Shown here: positions 16,380 through 26,051 of the stretch, piece by piece
Layout: each line of letters opens with the position of its first letter
Position numbering within the stretch: position 1 is the stretch's first letter
Assembly (NCBI GenBank): GCA_958296125.1
Contig: OY282444.1
Coordinates: forward strand, 124,001-188,000
Reading direction: 5' to 3'
From: an uncultured Poribacteria bacterium
GTDB lineage: Bacteria; Poribacteria; WGA-4E; PCPOR2b
DNA length: 64,000 bases
The notes under the pieces: generated by a model
Databases searched by the model: none
Told to the model about the DNA's origin: nothing
What the model saw: only the letters and a program-made list of their open reading frames with translations
Program-made: the position numbers and the translations under genes

Positions 16380-16568
16380 ATGGCAGACCGCTTTACTACA
16401 GACGAGTTGGAACAGCTCTGGCAGCGATTCGCGATCCTCGATCGCAAACTGCAATCGGATACAGAGCAGTATGAACCGCTGTTTCAAAGTGGTCCGATGA
16501 AGTACTTCTTTTGCGACATGCCTCAAGATTTTGGCGTTGACGACCTCATCGCTAGTTGGAATGGGTGA
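16380..16568 (+). CDS. Possible small protein, 62 residues
   Basis: A short acidic frame (MADRFTTDELEQLWQRF...) ends 71 bases before the aminotransferase gene. An extended -10-like TGCTATAAT lies near 16299-16307, upstream. No Shine-Dalgarno sequence is seen before the ATG and no family is recognised. The 380-bp gap it occupies otherwise holds nothing I can name. It could equally be a decayed gene fragment. Confidence 0.3.
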   Translation: MADRFTTDELEQLWQRFAILDRKLQSDTEQYEPLFQSGPMKYFFCDMPQDFGVDDLIASWNG

Positions 16569-16639
16569 GAGCTGTCAGCCAATTGGGAGGTTTAGTATAC
16601 TGTTTACGGCATCTGTAAAACTTAACAAAGGAGCCCATC

Positions 16640-17578
16640 ATGTCTCAACGTCTAGTTTACTTCAACGGGGAATTTATCCCCGAACTCGAAGCCCGCATCT
16701 CTATCTTCGACTCTGCGTTGATGTTCGGCGATATGGTTTTTGAGGTGACCCGTTCCTTTAATCAGAAGCCCTACCGCCTGCGTGAACATCTGGATCGGCT
16801 CTATGGATCGATCCGCTATGCGGAAATTGATTGCAGTCTCACCATAGACGAAATGGAAGCCGCTACCTATGAGACCATTGAGAGGAACTTGCCCGCTCTC
16901 GATGGCTTGGACTTCCAGATTATGCACGATGTGACCCGCGGCGGGCTGCCACTTTACGATAGTCTCATCAAAGAAGGTGCCGCCCCCATCGTGTCCATCA
17001 ATGTCATCCCACTCATCCGTCACATCGGTAACCAAGCTGACAAATATGAAACCGGATCCCACTTTGTCATTACACCGCAGCAATCGGTGCCCTCTCGCTA
17101 TATCGATCCCAAGGCGAAAAATCGAAGCCGCATCTTCTACAAAATCGCTGAACTGCACGCGAATCGGCTAGAGGAGGGCGCGATGGCACTGCTGACGGAT
17201 GAGCACGGCTTCATCACCGAGGGGACCGGCAACAACTTCTTTATGGCTCGGGATGGCGAGATTTTTACCCCGAAACCCAACGACATCCTGCGCGGGGTAT
17301 CCCGTCACGCCTGTATGGACCTTGCAGCCACACTGGGCATCCCTGTCCACGAAGCCGACATTGAACCCTACGACGTAAGGGAAGCGGATGAAGCTTGGTG
17401 GACCAGCACCACCACCTGCATGATGCCGGTCACCCGTTTCAACTTCCAGCCAATTGGCGACGGAAAACCCGGGGACATTTATCTGCGACTGCTTGACGCT
17501 TGGTCGAAGGAAGTCGGCGTGAACATCACCGCCCAAGCGCGCCAATATGCGGAACTTGCTAAAACATGGACCCCGTAA
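16640..17578 (+). CDS. Class IV PLP aminotransferase (branched-chain/D-amino-acid transaminase family)
   Basis: The 312-residue fold-type IV protein starts at ATG with AAAGGAG eight bases upstream. N-terminal YFNGEFIPELEARISIFDSALMFGD is the usual strand-turn pattern of this family; Lys160 in DPKAKNRSRIFYKI is the likely PLP Schiff-base residue, and EGTGNNFF (194-201) contributes the PLP ring Glu. These enzymes transaminate branched-chain or D-amino acids, or act as aminodeoxychorismate lyase. I cannot assign the substrate. The gene stands alone, between a small uncertain frame and an aldolase gene. Confidence 0.85.
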   Translation: MSQRLVYFNGEFIPELEARISIFDSALMFGDMVFEVTRSFNQKPYRLREHLDRLYGSIRYAEIDCSLTIDEMEAATYETIERNLPALDGLDFQIMHDVTRGGLPLYDSLIKEGAAPIVSINVIPLIRHIGNQADKYETGSHFVITPQQSVPSRYIDPKAKNRSRIFYKIAELHANRLEEGAMALLTDEHGFITEGTGNNFFMARDGEIFTPKPNDILRGVSRHACMDLAATLGIPVHEADIEPYDVREADEAWWTSTTTCMMPVTRFNFQPIGDGKPGDIYLRLLDAWSKEVGVNITAQARQYAELAKTWTP

Positions 17579-17671
17579 TCCCATTTTTTGAAATCTCCGC
17601 CGCTACGCACTTCAAGTTGTAGTTGCCCGATTCATCGAACATCGAAGGGTATGTTCACCAGCGATGAACCG

Positions 17672-17698
17672 CCCCCCCTGATAAAGAGGGCAGGGGGG
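17672..17698. repeat. C/G hairpin, CCCCCCTG...CAGGGGGG
   Basis: An 8-bp perfect stem with a 10-base loop in the gap between two rightward genes. There is no T-run, so it is more likely a REP-like palindrome than an intrinsic terminator. TTGCCCGATTCATCG at ~17619-17633 resembles the palindrome at 61651. Confidence 0.6.
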
Positions 17699-17752
17699 TT
17701 GGCTTTGAGCGTTTAACTGTGTAAGCCCTATGTCTTTAAGGAAAACGTAACC

Positions 17753-18577
17753 ATGGCAAAATTAAACAATCCGATGAACACATCCGGATCAACAGCAGGA
17801 CCGGGAAGGCTCTTAAGGCATCGATTGCGAAACGGTGATGTCCTCGTCGGCGGTATGGTTGCCGAGCATCTCCGTCCATCGCTGGTAAAATTGTACATAC
17901 AGGCGGGTTTCGATTTTATGTATATTGAGTACGAACACGGCTTCTTCGAGATGACCACATTTGCGGATTCGGTCCTATGTGCCCGCGACAACAATCTTCC
18001 CGTCATCGCCAAAACGCCACAGTTGGAACGGGCCGAGGTGGCAAAGCTGCTAGAGTGTGGAGTTGTCGGAATCCAACTTCCCCGCACCGAGACACGGGCG
18101 GAGGTCGAAACCCTTCGCAGCTACCTCAAGTTTCCGCCAGCCGGTACGCGGGCGGTCGCGCCCGGATATGGCAATAGCAGCTACCTTCAACCAGCTGACT
18201 GGAAAACGTGGATGGCTGATCAGGATGAAGAAACAACGCTGGTCATTCATATCGAAACTCGACGCGCTTACGAAAACGCCGAAGAAATTATCAGCACGCC
18301 GGGGGTAGATATGGTCTACGTCGGCCCCGGCGATTTCTCCATTGAGATGGGACATCCCGGTGACTATGATCATCCGGAAGTGGCGGGCCCGATGGGGGAA
18401 ATACTTCAAATCTGCAAAAAGCACCGTGTTCACTTTGGCACAACCGCATCCAACGCCAATGCGGCGCGGGAATGGGTAGGGCGCGGGGCACAGTTCTTCG
18501 AGACAGCAGATGAGCTTACCTTTATCCACGAGGCAGCATCGAACTTGGTCCGTGAGTATCGGCAGTTTTCGCAATAA
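17753..18577 (+). CDS. HpcH/HpaI family aldolase
   Basis: This 274-residue (beta/alpha)8 protein belongs to the class II pyruvate-dependent aldolases (HpaI, GarL, RhmA type), which cleave 2-keto-3-deoxy or 4-hydroxy-2-oxo acids to pyruvate and an aldehyde. Key elements are the EHG motif with His62 (YIEYEHGFFEM), metal ligands Glu168 (IHIETRRAY) and Asp194 (GPGDFSIEMG), and the LPRTET loop. Length and order fit the family. A second paralogue is at 42485-43267. The neighbours (dehalogenase-like hydrolase, aminotransferase) do not define a substrate. Confidence 0.88.
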   Translation: MAKLNNPMNTSGSTAGPGRLLRHRLRNGDVLVGGMVAEHLRPSLVKLYIQAGFDFMYIEYEHGFFEMTTFADSVLCARDNNLPVIAKTPQLERAEVAKLLECGVVGIQLPRTETRAEVETLRSYLKFPPAGTRAVAPGYGNSSYLQPADWKTWMADQDEETTLVIHIETRRAYENAEEIISTPGVDMVYVGPGDFSIEMGHPGDYDHPEVAGPMGEILQICKKHRVHFGTTASNANAAREWVGRGAQFFETADELTFIHEAASNLVREYRQFSQ

Positions 18578-18670
18578 GCCCAATCTACTGTGCTATCCCA
18601 ATTTTTAATCGAGACGGTTGAGAATCTGATATTTCAACGTTTTCTCTGAATTTCATGAAAGACGTGCCCC

Positions 18671-19564
18671 ATGTTTGACAACTTCACGAAAACCCGAATC
18701 ATAGCCAATGGTGTTTCTATCAACCTCGTGCACGGTGGGGTTGGACCGCCTCTATTGTTGCTGCACGGGTATCCTCAAACTCATGCTGAGTGGCACAAGA
18801 TTGCACCTAAACTCGCTGAGCACTATACTGTCGTTGCCCCAGATCTGCGCGGCTACGGCGACAGCGAAAAGCCGACTGCCCCGAAGGGGGACCTGAGCGT
18901 CTATTGCAAACGCACGACCGCGCAAGACCAGGTTGAAGTGATGATCGAACTCGGCTTTGAATCGTTCCATGTCGTTGGCCACGATCGCGGAGCCCGTGTC
19001 GGACATCGCATGGCACTTGACCATCCGAATCGGGTTAGAACCTTCACTTCGCTTGACGTGGTGCCCTCGCAAGCCGCCTTTGATCATATGGACAGCCAGC
19101 TTTCCTTCGCTTGGTTCCATTGGCACCTGATGCGCCAACCGTCGCCGCTGCCGGAAACCTTGATCGGTAACAGTGCCAAAGTCTATCTGGACTTCCTATT
19201 TGAGCGATGGACCGCAATTGACGGCTCAATTACAGACGAGGCCTACGCAGAATACCTCCGTTGTTTCAATAATCCTGAAACCGTCCGTGCCACCTGCTTG
19301 GACTACCGGGGCATTGAGCTTGACTTGATGCACGACGAAGTTGACCGTGACCGCAAACTCACCTGCCCGGTGCTGCTGCTCTGGGGCAGCGATATGGCGA
19401 AGCGTCCGGGTTGGCAGACCGGGGCAAGTTTGAAGATGATGGCTGTCTGGCAGGAGCGGGCTGTTGATGTGCGTGGAAAAGCCCTTGATTGCGGCCATTT
19501 TTTGCCGGAAGAACTGCCGGAAGAAACGACGGTTGAACTGCTAACGTTCCTATCCGCTCACTAA
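18671..19564 (+). CDS. Alpha/beta hydrolase, haloacetate dehalogenase-like
   Basis: The 297-residue protein carries [11 protein letters not shown] (oxyanion HG), [12 protein letters not shown], nucleophile Asp105 in [18 protein letters not shown], second Asp in SLDVVPSQ (129) and His276 ([11 protein letters not shown]). Asp rather than Ser in the nucleophile elbow, followed by RGARVGHR, is the pattern of fluoroacetate/haloacetate dehalogenases and close epoxide hydrolases. The RFG-type arginines that bind carboxylate (Arg106, Arg109) are in place, as is WFHWH in the cap. Dehalogenation of small halo-acids is therefore plausible but unproven. No signal peptide. Confidence 0.85.
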   Translation: MFDNFTKTRIIANGVSINLVHGGVGPPLLLLHGYPQTHAEWHKIAPKLAEHYTVVAPDLRGYGDSEKPTAPKGDLSVYCKRTTAQDQVEVMIELGFESFHVVGHDRGARVGHRMALDHPNRVRTFTSLDVVPSQAAFDHMDSQLSFAWFHWHLMRQPSPLPETLIGNSAKVYLDFLFERWTAIDGSITDEAYAEYLRCFNNPETVRATCLDYRGIELDLMHDEVDRDRKLTCPVLLLWGSDMAKRPGWQTGASLKMMAVWQERAVDVRGKALDCGHFLPEELPEETTVELLTFLSAH

Positions 19565-19583
19565 TATCCAATCCAAATTTGAA

Positions 19584-20330
19584 TTGACCAGAGTGCCCCC
19601 CAATCCCACATCTTCCGCAAATCCGCCCGCTCCACTAGTGCGATTAGATTGCTTGAGCAAAATCTACAGCGAAGCAGGGCAAAGCCGCGTTGTGCTGAAC
19701 CAACTGAGCCAAGAATTTTATGAGGGTGAGTTTGTCTGCTTGTTGGGCAAATCGGGTAGCGGAAAAAGCACACTACTCAATCTAATCTCCGGCATTGATG
19801 CCCCAAGCAGCGGTCATGTGTTCATTCGGGAAGGCAACCGGGAAATCGATCTGACTCGCCTAAGCGAACACCAGCGAACCCTCTTCCGCCGTCACCATAT
19901 CGGAATTATCTTCCAGTTTTTCAACCTTATTCCAACCTTAACAGTATTGGAGAATGTAACCCTTCCACTCGAACTCATACACTACTCTGAATCCCAAAGG
20001 GATGGGCGAACGCGTGCGAAGGTGCTTCTCGACCAAGTTGGGCTTGGCGATCGGTTCAATACCTATCCGGATAAACTGAGTGGAGGCGAACAACAGCGCG
20101 TTGCTATTGCCCGTGCGCTCATCCATAACCCCCTGATGCTGCTCGCTGATGAACCGACCGGCAATCTAGATACAGAAATCGGCGAAACTGTCCTGTTGCT
20201 GTTGTTGAAGATGCTTCGGGGCACAGGCAAAATGCTGTTGATGGCGACTCACGCCCCGGAGATTGCAAACCGCGCGGATCGGGTGCTGCACATCATTGAT
20301 GGGGCACTAGTCAACGATACCGGGACGTGA
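19584..20330 (+). CDS. ABC transporter ATP-binding protein, LolD/MacB type
   Basis: About 248 residues from TTG 19584; GTG 19593 is equally possible, and neither has a clear ribosome site. Walker [10 protein letters not shown] (55-63), Q-loop [15 protein letters not shown], signature [15 protein letters not shown] and Walker [14 protein letters not shown] are all intact and in the form typical of MacB/LolD ATPases, which power mechanotransmission rather than substrate passage through the membrane. The FtsX-like permease gene begins 101 bases downstream, so they form an ATPase-permease pair acting on lipoproteins, lipids or secreted products at the inner membrane. Confidence 0.92.
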   Translation: MTRVPPNPTSSANPPAPLVRLDCLSKIYSEAGQSRVVLNQLSQEFYEGEFVCLLGKSGSGKSTLLNLISGIDAPSSGHVFIREGNREIDLTRLSEHQRTLFRRHHIGIIFQFFNLIPTLTVLENVTLPLELIHYSESQRDGRTRAKVLLDQVGLGDRFNTYPDKLSGGEQQRVAIARALIHNPLMLLADEPTGNLDTEIGETVLLLLLKMLRGTGKMLLMATHAPEIANRADRVLHIIDGALVNDTGT

Positions 20331-20431
20331 TGCGTGAAACGTGAAAACCATTTGTTCATTGGTATCTGTTAGCGTCTCTGCGTTTAACATAAGCCCCCTA
20401 AATAGAATCCCAAAATCCTGGTTTAATCCTG

Positions 20432-22990
20432 ATGCAACTGTCAATCACTCTCGCTTGGCATCATGCATGGCATCGTCCCACCCAAAGCATTTTCTTCATC
20501 ATCGGAGTGGGGTTGGGCGTTGCGATGATTGTCGCAATAGACCTCGCCACCGGGGCCGCCAACCGTGCTTTCACGGCCAGCACAGAAGCCATAACAGGCA
20601 AAACCACTCACCAGATTGTTGGCGGTCCCAGTGGGTTAGATGAGCGGGTTTATGTCGCGTTGCGGCAACAGTTAGGTTATCGGCTTAGTGCGCCAATTGT
20701 CGAAGGCTATGTTGTCGCCGAAGAACTTGATATGCAGCCAATGCGTCTGTTGGGTGTGGATAGTTTCGCTGAATATCCCTTTCGGAATTATCTGGCCGAC
20801 GATAACACAGGCTTTGCAGATACCGATGGACTCACCGCGTTTATGGTCCAGCCGAATACCGTCTTGCTCAGTGCGGCTCTTGCCAATCAGTATAATCTCA
20901 ACGTGAGCGATTTTATCCACATACAGGTGGGGAGTCGCCATCAAACTTTGCGGATTGTGTCTGTGCTGAAATCAGACGAGATAAATAAACAGCGAGGGCT
21001 TGATGGGCTATTAATTACTGACATTGGGACTGCCCAAGAGGTATTGGGTAAAGTAGGCATCCTCGATCGGATCGATCTGATTATCCCTGAAGGCACACAA
21101 GGGAATACAACTCTCAAGCGGATTGCCGCCCTCCTGCCCCCCGGTGCTCGCATTGAACGGCCGACAGCCTCAACAGTGGAAGAGATGACAGCTGCATTCC
21201 GATTAAACTTGACCGCCCTCAGCACGCTTGCGTTGTTAGTCGGGATGTTCCTGATTTATAACACAGTCGTCTTCAGCGTGGTGCAGCGGCGACCGGTCCT
21301 CGGCAGCCTGCGTGCGTTAGGGGTGACACGGGGCGAAATTTTCTCGATAATTCTGGTCGAGGCGGGATTGCTAGGTGTCATCGGTACCGCCATCGGACTG
21401 GGACTAGGGTATCTGTTAGGGCGTGGCGCAGTGCAAATGGTTACGACCAGCATCAACGACCTCTTTTTTGTTGTCACTGTGCGCCGGATCGACTTTCCAT
21501 CTTTAACGCTGATCAAAGGGGCTGTCAGCGGTATGGTCGCAGCATTGACCGCCGCCGCACTCCCAGCTTATGAAGCAGCCAATGTCCCACCTGCCTCCGC
21601 ACTCCAACGTAGCAATATTGAAGAACGGGCGCGGGCTGCGCTAAATTGGGTGAGTGGGGTTGGGGTGGGGATACTGCTGTTGGGCATCACCCTCCTAATT
21701 CCCGAATGGCATCTGGGCATCACGTTTGTCGGCATCTTCGCCATTATCATCGGTATCAGTCTGCTCACGCCCGCTCTGACTTTAGGGCTAATGTCCATTC
21801 TATCAGGATTGGCAATAGTTTTAGGAAAATCCTTTAGCCCTTTAATTCGGCTTGCGATTCGTGACATCACGCGTTCGTTGAGTCGAACCTCCGTTGCCAT
21901 CGCTGCGCTGATGGTTGCCGTTAGCGTGATTATCGGTGTCGGCTTGATGATCGGCAGTTTCCGCCTGACCGTTGAACGGTGGCTGACAGATCTTTTGCAG
22001 GCGGATATCTTTGTTTCGGCACCAAGTCTAATCTCTGATCAGGCGACCTTCCCGCTGCCGCGCGGGGTCGTAGAGAAGTTGGCAACATTTCCCGGACTTG
22101 CCCAAATCGCAACGAGCCGGGTGGTAGATGTCAGTGCCGATGACATGGGGATCATCCAACTGGTTGCTGTCAGCATGGACATCGCCGGTAACAAGCGTCA
22201 CTACAAGACATCAGTAGGGGACCATGCTACAACTTGGGAGGCATTGGAGACAGGTGGACTCATTATCAACGAGCCGATGTCGAATCGATTCAAAATTGGG
22301 GTCGGTGATGAAGTGACACTGCTTACCGACCGGGGTGAGCAGCGATTTCCGATTGTAGCTGTCGCTTATGATTTCGATGTGCAACCCGGTGCACTTATCG
22401 GTAACGCTGTCTACCGCACATTTTGGAACGATGCCAATCTGTCGTCTGCCGCGCTCTTTGTAGAAACCGGTGTGGATGTGGATGCCAAAATCAACGAATT
22501 GCGAGCAGCATTCGCCGGCGAGGCTGAATTGGTCATTCGTTCTAGCCGCGGCATTCGGGAACACTCTCTCGCTATTTTCGATCGCAGTTTTAGCATAACC
22601 GTTGCGCTACAAATGCTCGCTACATTCGTCGCGTTCATCGGTATACTGAGCGCACTGATGAGTCTACAACTGGAGCACCGTCGAGAAGTCGGGACGTTGC
22701 GGGCTGTCGGCATGACACGCCGACAGTTGTGGAAGCTGACACTAGTGGAAACGGGGTTAATGGGGACGACTGCGGGCATCATCGCCATGCCAACTGGCTT
22801 TGTCCTCGCTCTCATCCTCATTTATATCATCAATCTTCGCTCTTTCGGTTGGACGCTACAGATGCACCTGCAACCGGTCTATTTCCTGCAAGCCCTCATC
22901 GTTGCACTAGTCGCAGCGTTGTTAGCGGGAGTTTACCCGGCATGGCATGTGGGCAGAATGCAGCCGGCAGATGCGTTGAGGGAGGAATGA
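20432..22990 (+). CDS. FtsX-like ABC permease (long, duplicated form)
   Basis: The 852-residue protein has an N-terminal membrane helix (~19-40), a periplasmic MacB_PCD-like domain (~50-240), three helices (~255-375), a central pair (~405-460), another helix followed by a second periplasmic domain (~485-720) and three C-terminal helices (~730-840). The two FtsX blocks share LRALGVTRGEIF and LRAVGMTRRQLW, the conserved coupling motif, showing internal duplication. This layout fits LolC/E-like or DevC-type permeases partnered with LolD ATPases. Export of lipoproteins or other hydrophobic cargo is inferred. Works with the ATPase just upstream; the PAP2 gene follows by 15 bases. Confidence 0.9.
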   Translation: MQLSITLAWHHAWHRPTQSIFFIIGVGLGVAMIVAIDLATGAANRAFTASTEAITGKTTHQIVGGPSGLDERVYVALRQQLGYRLSAPIVEGYVVAEELDMQPMRLLGVDSFAEYPFRNYLADDNTGFADTDGLTAFMVQPNTVLLSAALANQYNLNVSDFIHIQVGSRHQTLRIVSVLKSDEINKQRGLDGLLITDIGTAQEVLGKVGILDRIDLIIPEGTQGNTTLKRIAALLPPGARIERPTASTVEEMTAAFRLNLTALSTLALLVGMFLIYNTVVFSVVQRRPVLGSLRALGVTRGEIFSIILVEAGLLGVIGTAIGLGLGYLLGRGAVQMVTTSINDLFFVVTVRRIDFPSLTLIKGAVSGMVAALTAAALPAYEAANVPPASALQRSNIEERARAALNWVSGVGVGILLLGITLLIPEWHLGITFVGIFAIIIGISLLTPALTLGLMSILSGLAIVLGKSFSPLIRLAIRDITRSLSRTSVAIAALMVAVSVIIGVGLMIGSFRLTVERWLTDLLQADIFVSAPSLISDQATFPLPRGVVEKLATFPGLAQIATSRVVDVSADDMGIIQLVAVSMDIAGNKRHYKTSVGDHATTWEALETGGLIINEPMSNRFKIGVGDEVTLLTDRGEQRFPIVAVAYDFDVQPGALIGNAVYRTFWNDANLSSAALFVETGVDVDAKINELRAAFAGEAELVIRSSRGIREHSLAIFDRSFSITVALQMLATFVAFIGILSALMSLQLEHRREVGTLRAVGMTRRQLWKLTLVETGLMGTTAGIIAMPTGFVLALILIYIINLRSFGWTLQMHLQPVYFLQALIVALVAALLAGVYPAWHVGRMQPADALREE

Positions 22991-23005
22991 TATATCAATC
23001 TACCT

Positions 23006-23872
23006 ATGTCCGATCCTAACATTGTCAACCTCCTCCTCCCATCCGACTGGATTACAATCGTTTATCTCGCAATCACCGGCGTGTTTGCCTGCATCTTTCG
23101 CAAAAACTTGCGATGGTGGGGCATTTATGTAATAGGTCATACGGGTGTTATATGCAGTCTGCTCTCCCTGACTTTCATCCCCGAAAATTCTTTGCCGCCC
23201 CCGTTGCAAATATTACGCGACTGGTATCCCATTACGACGATTCCCATTTTCTATTTGGAGATACCCCCGCTGACCCAGATGGTGCTGCGAACGTATTTCG
23301 ATGATAAAATTATAGAATGGGAGGGACGATTATTCAACGGGCAACCGAGTATGTATCTGAGCGCACGCTTCTCGGCGAGGTGGTTTTCGGAATTGGCACA
23401 TCTGTGCTATTTTAGCTACTACCTCATTGTTTTCGGACTTGCCGGGGTGCTTTACTTCCAAGGTAGGCACGAAGCATTTCATGAAGTCGTTTTTGCGGAG
23501 ATACTGACCTTCAATTTATGTCTTATCTGGTATATCTTTATGCCGGTCATGGGCCCGCGCTACAAGTTTGAGAAAATTAGCGGACCGCTCGCCCACGGCT
23601 TTTTCTTCAAACTGACACACATAATCCTTTCTGGTGCATCATCCAAAGGCACGGCGTTCCCAAGCTCTCACTGCGCGATTGGTGTGATTGTAGTCCTCTA
23701 CGCTGCCCGTTATCATCCGATGGCTTTTACAGTCCTGTGTCCATTCGGCGTAGGATTGGTTGTCGGGACGGTCTACGGGCGGTTTCATTACGCCCTTGAC
23801 ACCATTGTCGGGACGATTCTGGCAGTAGTTGTCTTTGGGGTTGCACCACACCTCTATCGCTTGCTGTTATAG
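23006..23872 (+). CDS. PAP2-superfamily membrane phosphatase
   Basis: This 288-residue polytopic protein has about six membrane helices. PAP2 motif C2 is AFPSSHCAIG (~218-227) and C3 is YGRFHYALD (~257-265), giving the two catalytic histidines; motif C1 is degenerate around GPRYKFEK. Proteins of this type dephosphorylate lipid phosphates or transfer phospho-head groups (the Aur1/Ipt1-like branch has a similar topology). The gene begins 15 bases after the FtsX-type permease, so it may share its transcript, which suggests a lipid-related task for the group. Confidence 0.82.
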   Translation: MSDPNIVNLLLPSDWITIVYLAITGVFACIFRKNLRWWGIYVIGHTGVICSLLSLTFIPENSLPPPLQILRDWYPITTIPIFYLEIPPLTQMVLRTYFDDKIIEWEGRLFNGQPSMYLSARFSARWFSELAHLCYFSYYLIVFGLAGVLYFQGRHEAFHEVVFAEILTFNLCLIWYIFMPVMGPRYKFEKISGPLAHGFFFKLTHIILSGASSKGTAFPSSHCAIGVIVVLYAARYHPMAFTVLCPFGVGLVVGTVYGRFHYALDTIVGTILAVVVFGVAPHLYRLLL

Positions 23873-23969
23873 CTTTAAGGCGTGAAACGTGATAGATGGG
23901 ATTGTTTGCATTTCAAACGTAGCGGTAGTTATAGCGCGACCCCGAATGTAATAACACTACAAAAAGTGC

Positions 23970-23998
23970 TTGCTTTCCAAACTAAAGTGGTGTATGCT
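23970..23998 (+). promoter_or_regulatory. Promoter of the FAH-family gene
   Basis: TTGCTT (23970-23975) and TATGCT (23993-23998), 17 bases apart. The spacer contains CTTTCCAAAC, a decamer repeated near other promoters. Confidence 0.6.
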
Positions 23999-24056
23999 AA
24001 AAAAATTCACAGTCTAGATTTATAAATTATTTTATTTTCGCAGAGGGAGAAAAAGC

Positions 24057-25058
24057 GTGAAACTTATACAATTTTATCAACCGGGTCAAGGCAAGCGTGT
24101 CGGTGTTGTGACACGGAGCGATGTTGTTACCGATATAACCAGCGACGGAAATCGCGGCTTGCTTAGCCGATCCGTTGAACCGGACGATATCGTGATTGAT
24201 GTCACTAGCGATGAGTCACCGGGGGTGTTAGAATTAATCCAACTCTCCTACGAAGAGGGGGTCAGTATGGGAATTCTACTGGCCGATATCCAAGAGGGTG
24301 TCTCCAGCGCGACAGGTCAGACACCCCTACCGGGGTCAGCGGATGAAGACAAACTCAAATTTGCCACGCTTGATGTGCCGCCAGACCCAAAAGTGCCCCA
24401 CCTCCTGTCGCCCATTGACCCGCCAGAGGTGTGGGGCTGTGGCGTGACCTACAAACGCAGCGCGGCTATGCGGGATGACGATAGCGATCAGGATATATAC
24501 AGCCGCGTCTACAACGCAGACCGTCCTGAGATTTTCTTCAAAGCGACACCCGCCCGGTGTGTTGGGCCCAACGGCTTCATCGGTATCCGAAGTGATTCTA
24601 CACTTACAGCAACCGAACCGGAGCTAGCATATATCCTCGGTGAAGACGGAGAAATTGCCGGTTACACTATCTGCAACGATGTATCCGCATGGGACATTGA
24701 GCGCGACAACCCCCTTTACCTGCCGCAGTCGAAAGTTTTTTACGGATGTTGTGCTCTCGGTCCGATGGTCGTGACTGCCTCCGAAGTTGATAATCCCTAT
24801 AACCTAAACATCAAATGCACGGTTATCCGAAACGAGAAGTCAATCTATGAAGGCACCGTGAACACCTCCCAAATTAATTGGAAGTTTGAGGAACTCACCG
24901 AATTCCTTTGCCGAGATAACCCGGTCCCAGTTGGAACGGTTGTATCCACCGGCACCGGCATCATCGTGCCGAATGACCTGCCGTTGGCACCCGGCGATGT
25001 TGTGGAGATCGAAGCTGATGGTCTTGGCAAGCTCTCCAACCCTGTTAAACAGCTTTAG
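24057..25058 (+). CDS. Fumarylacetoacetate hydrolase (FAH) family protein
   Basis: The 333-residue protein starts at GTG with GGGAG upstream. It shows the FAH C-terminal fold: WGCGVTYKRSAAMR (catalytic-loop region), PEIFFKATPARCVGPNG, TATEPELAYILGEDGEIAGYTICNDVSAWDIE (metal ligands Glu, Glu and Asp), and STGTGIIVPND near the end. The N-terminal ~120 residues form the usual small domain. Such enzymes hydrolyse or decarboxylate acylpyruvates and related keto acids; related forms include 2,4-diketo-3-deoxyfuconate hydrolases. It could act with the HpcH aldolases or dehydratases in this region, but it is not in an operon with them. Confidence 0.87.
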   Translation: MKLIQFYQPGQGKRVGVVTRSDVVTDITSDGNRGLLSRSVEPDDIVIDVTSDESPGVLELIQLSYEEGVSMGILLADIQEGVSSATGQTPLPGSADEDKLKFATLDVPPDPKVPHLLSPIDPPEVWGCGVTYKRSAAMRDDDSDQDIYSRVYNADRPEIFFKATPARCVGPNGFIGIRSDSTLTATEPELAYILGEDGEIAGYTICNDVSAWDIERDNPLYLPQSKVFYGCCALGPMVVTASEVDNPYNLNIKCTVIRNEKSIYEGTVNTSQINWKFEELTEFLCRDNPVPVGTVVSTGTGIIVPNDLPLAPGDVVEIEADGLGKLSNPVKQL

Positions 25059-25144
25059 GGATTTTTCCCTTCCTTAGATACGACGCACCTAAAACCTCCC
25101 AAAGATTTGATATCTTTCAAAGGGTGTTATCTTCTCCATTCTGA

Positions 25145-26014
25145 CTATTGCCAGTGTGCGGGAATAATGATCTCCTCAAAGCTAAATTGATCAGCAATCC
25201 ACCGTTCCTGAAAAAGTCCGTCTTTGTATGAGGAACGCTCACTCTGCTGGACATCAGTTTCGCCGACTAACGCTTCTGCCAATGGTGCAACCATTTCCGG
25301 GTTTCCCCAAAGCAGGGTCCGGGCACGTGCGTTGGGTGCAAAGAAAAGTGGGTCAAAATAGGAGAGCGTCCGCTTGACCTGTGCTTCCTTCTCTGGATAT
25401 AAACGGAGATAATCTTCAACCTCACCCGGCACATGGTCGCCGGTGTTGTAAAAGTCCCCAGGCGAAGCGACAACATGGGTCACTTCAGGTCGAAGTGCCG
25501 CTGTCAATATCGGCATACCTTCCTGCTTAATCGCTGCAAGGCGGGAGCGATCTACTTCGGGGCGTGTTAGCAGATAGTCGACAGCCCGTAACCAATCCGC
25601 AGCAAACCCACGAAAGATAGAGGTCTCAGGGGAATCAATTCCCTCGGTCATCATACCGGGAAATAAGCCCGCATACGGTTTGTCAGCATTGCGCTGTCCG
25701 CGTCCTGCGGTTGAAAAAACAAGGAAGCGTCCCCGTTTTTCGTTGGCATCTCCCTGTGGCAGCGGATCCACGACGCTGCGATATGCTGGCCCAAGCAGCA
25801 GGGTCGGGAACGGCCCGTCCCCGTGTGGAATACTTAAATAGCCAAACAATCGATAGGGGCCGATACCGGTGAAACGCACCGCATAACATTCGCAGAATTC
25901 CGTGGATCGAATCGGTAGATGCTCCTCTTCGGCAGCGATTGGTGTCGCTTCCAGTTCACGACAGACCTGCTGCCAATACGCGTCAAAATCTTCTGGTCGA
26001 GATGTATTAGCCAT
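25145..26014 (-). CDS. AXE1-like alpha/beta hydrolase paralogue lacking the catalytic serine
   Basis: The 289-residue protein aligns throughout with its neighbour at 26052-26990 (RPxDFDAYW start, STAGRGQRNADKPYxGL, FRGFAADWLRAVDYLLTRPEVD, VEDYLRLYPEKEAQVKRTLSYFDP). Where the neighbour has the nucleophile elbow VTGSSQGGG, this protein reads AAIKQEGMP (residues 160-168), so the GxSxG serine is gone, and the C-terminal GHGHDAG histidine motif is also absent. The frame is intact and well conserved elsewhere, so it is a maintained non-hydrolase rather than a pseudogene. A binding or regulatory role is inferred. Last gene of the leftward hemE-phyH run. Confidence 0.8.
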   Translation of the reverse strand: MANTSRPEDFDAYWQQVCRELEATPIAAEEEHLPIRSTEFCECYAVRFTGIGPYRLFGYLSIPHGDGPFPTLLLGPAYRSVVDPLPQGDANEKRGRFLVFSTAGRGQRNADKPYAGLFPGMMTEGIDSPETSIFRGFAADWLRAVDYLLTRPEVDRSRLAAIKQEGMPILTAALRPEVTHVVASPGDFYNTGDHVPGEVEDYLRLYPEKEAQVKRTLSYFDPLFFAPNARARTLLWGNPEMVAPLAEALVGETDVQQSERSSYKDGLFQERWIADQFSFEEIIIPAHWQ

Positions 26015-26051
26015 GATTGACTCCTTTGGGATAGAACTGATGAAGGATGAA

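Noticed and set aside
17672-17698. Hairpin as an intrinsic terminator of the aminotransferase gene
   Set aside because: No T-run follows and it lies close to the next start; kept as a REP-like palindrome.
18050-18583. Leftward open frame of 177 codons
   Set aside because: Antisense to the HpcH/HpaI aldolase, which is certain from its active-site motifs.
25075-25140. AAAGAT...ATCTTT inverted repeat between convergent genes as a terminator
   Set aside because: Only a 6-bp AT stem and no T-run on either strand; too weak to call.
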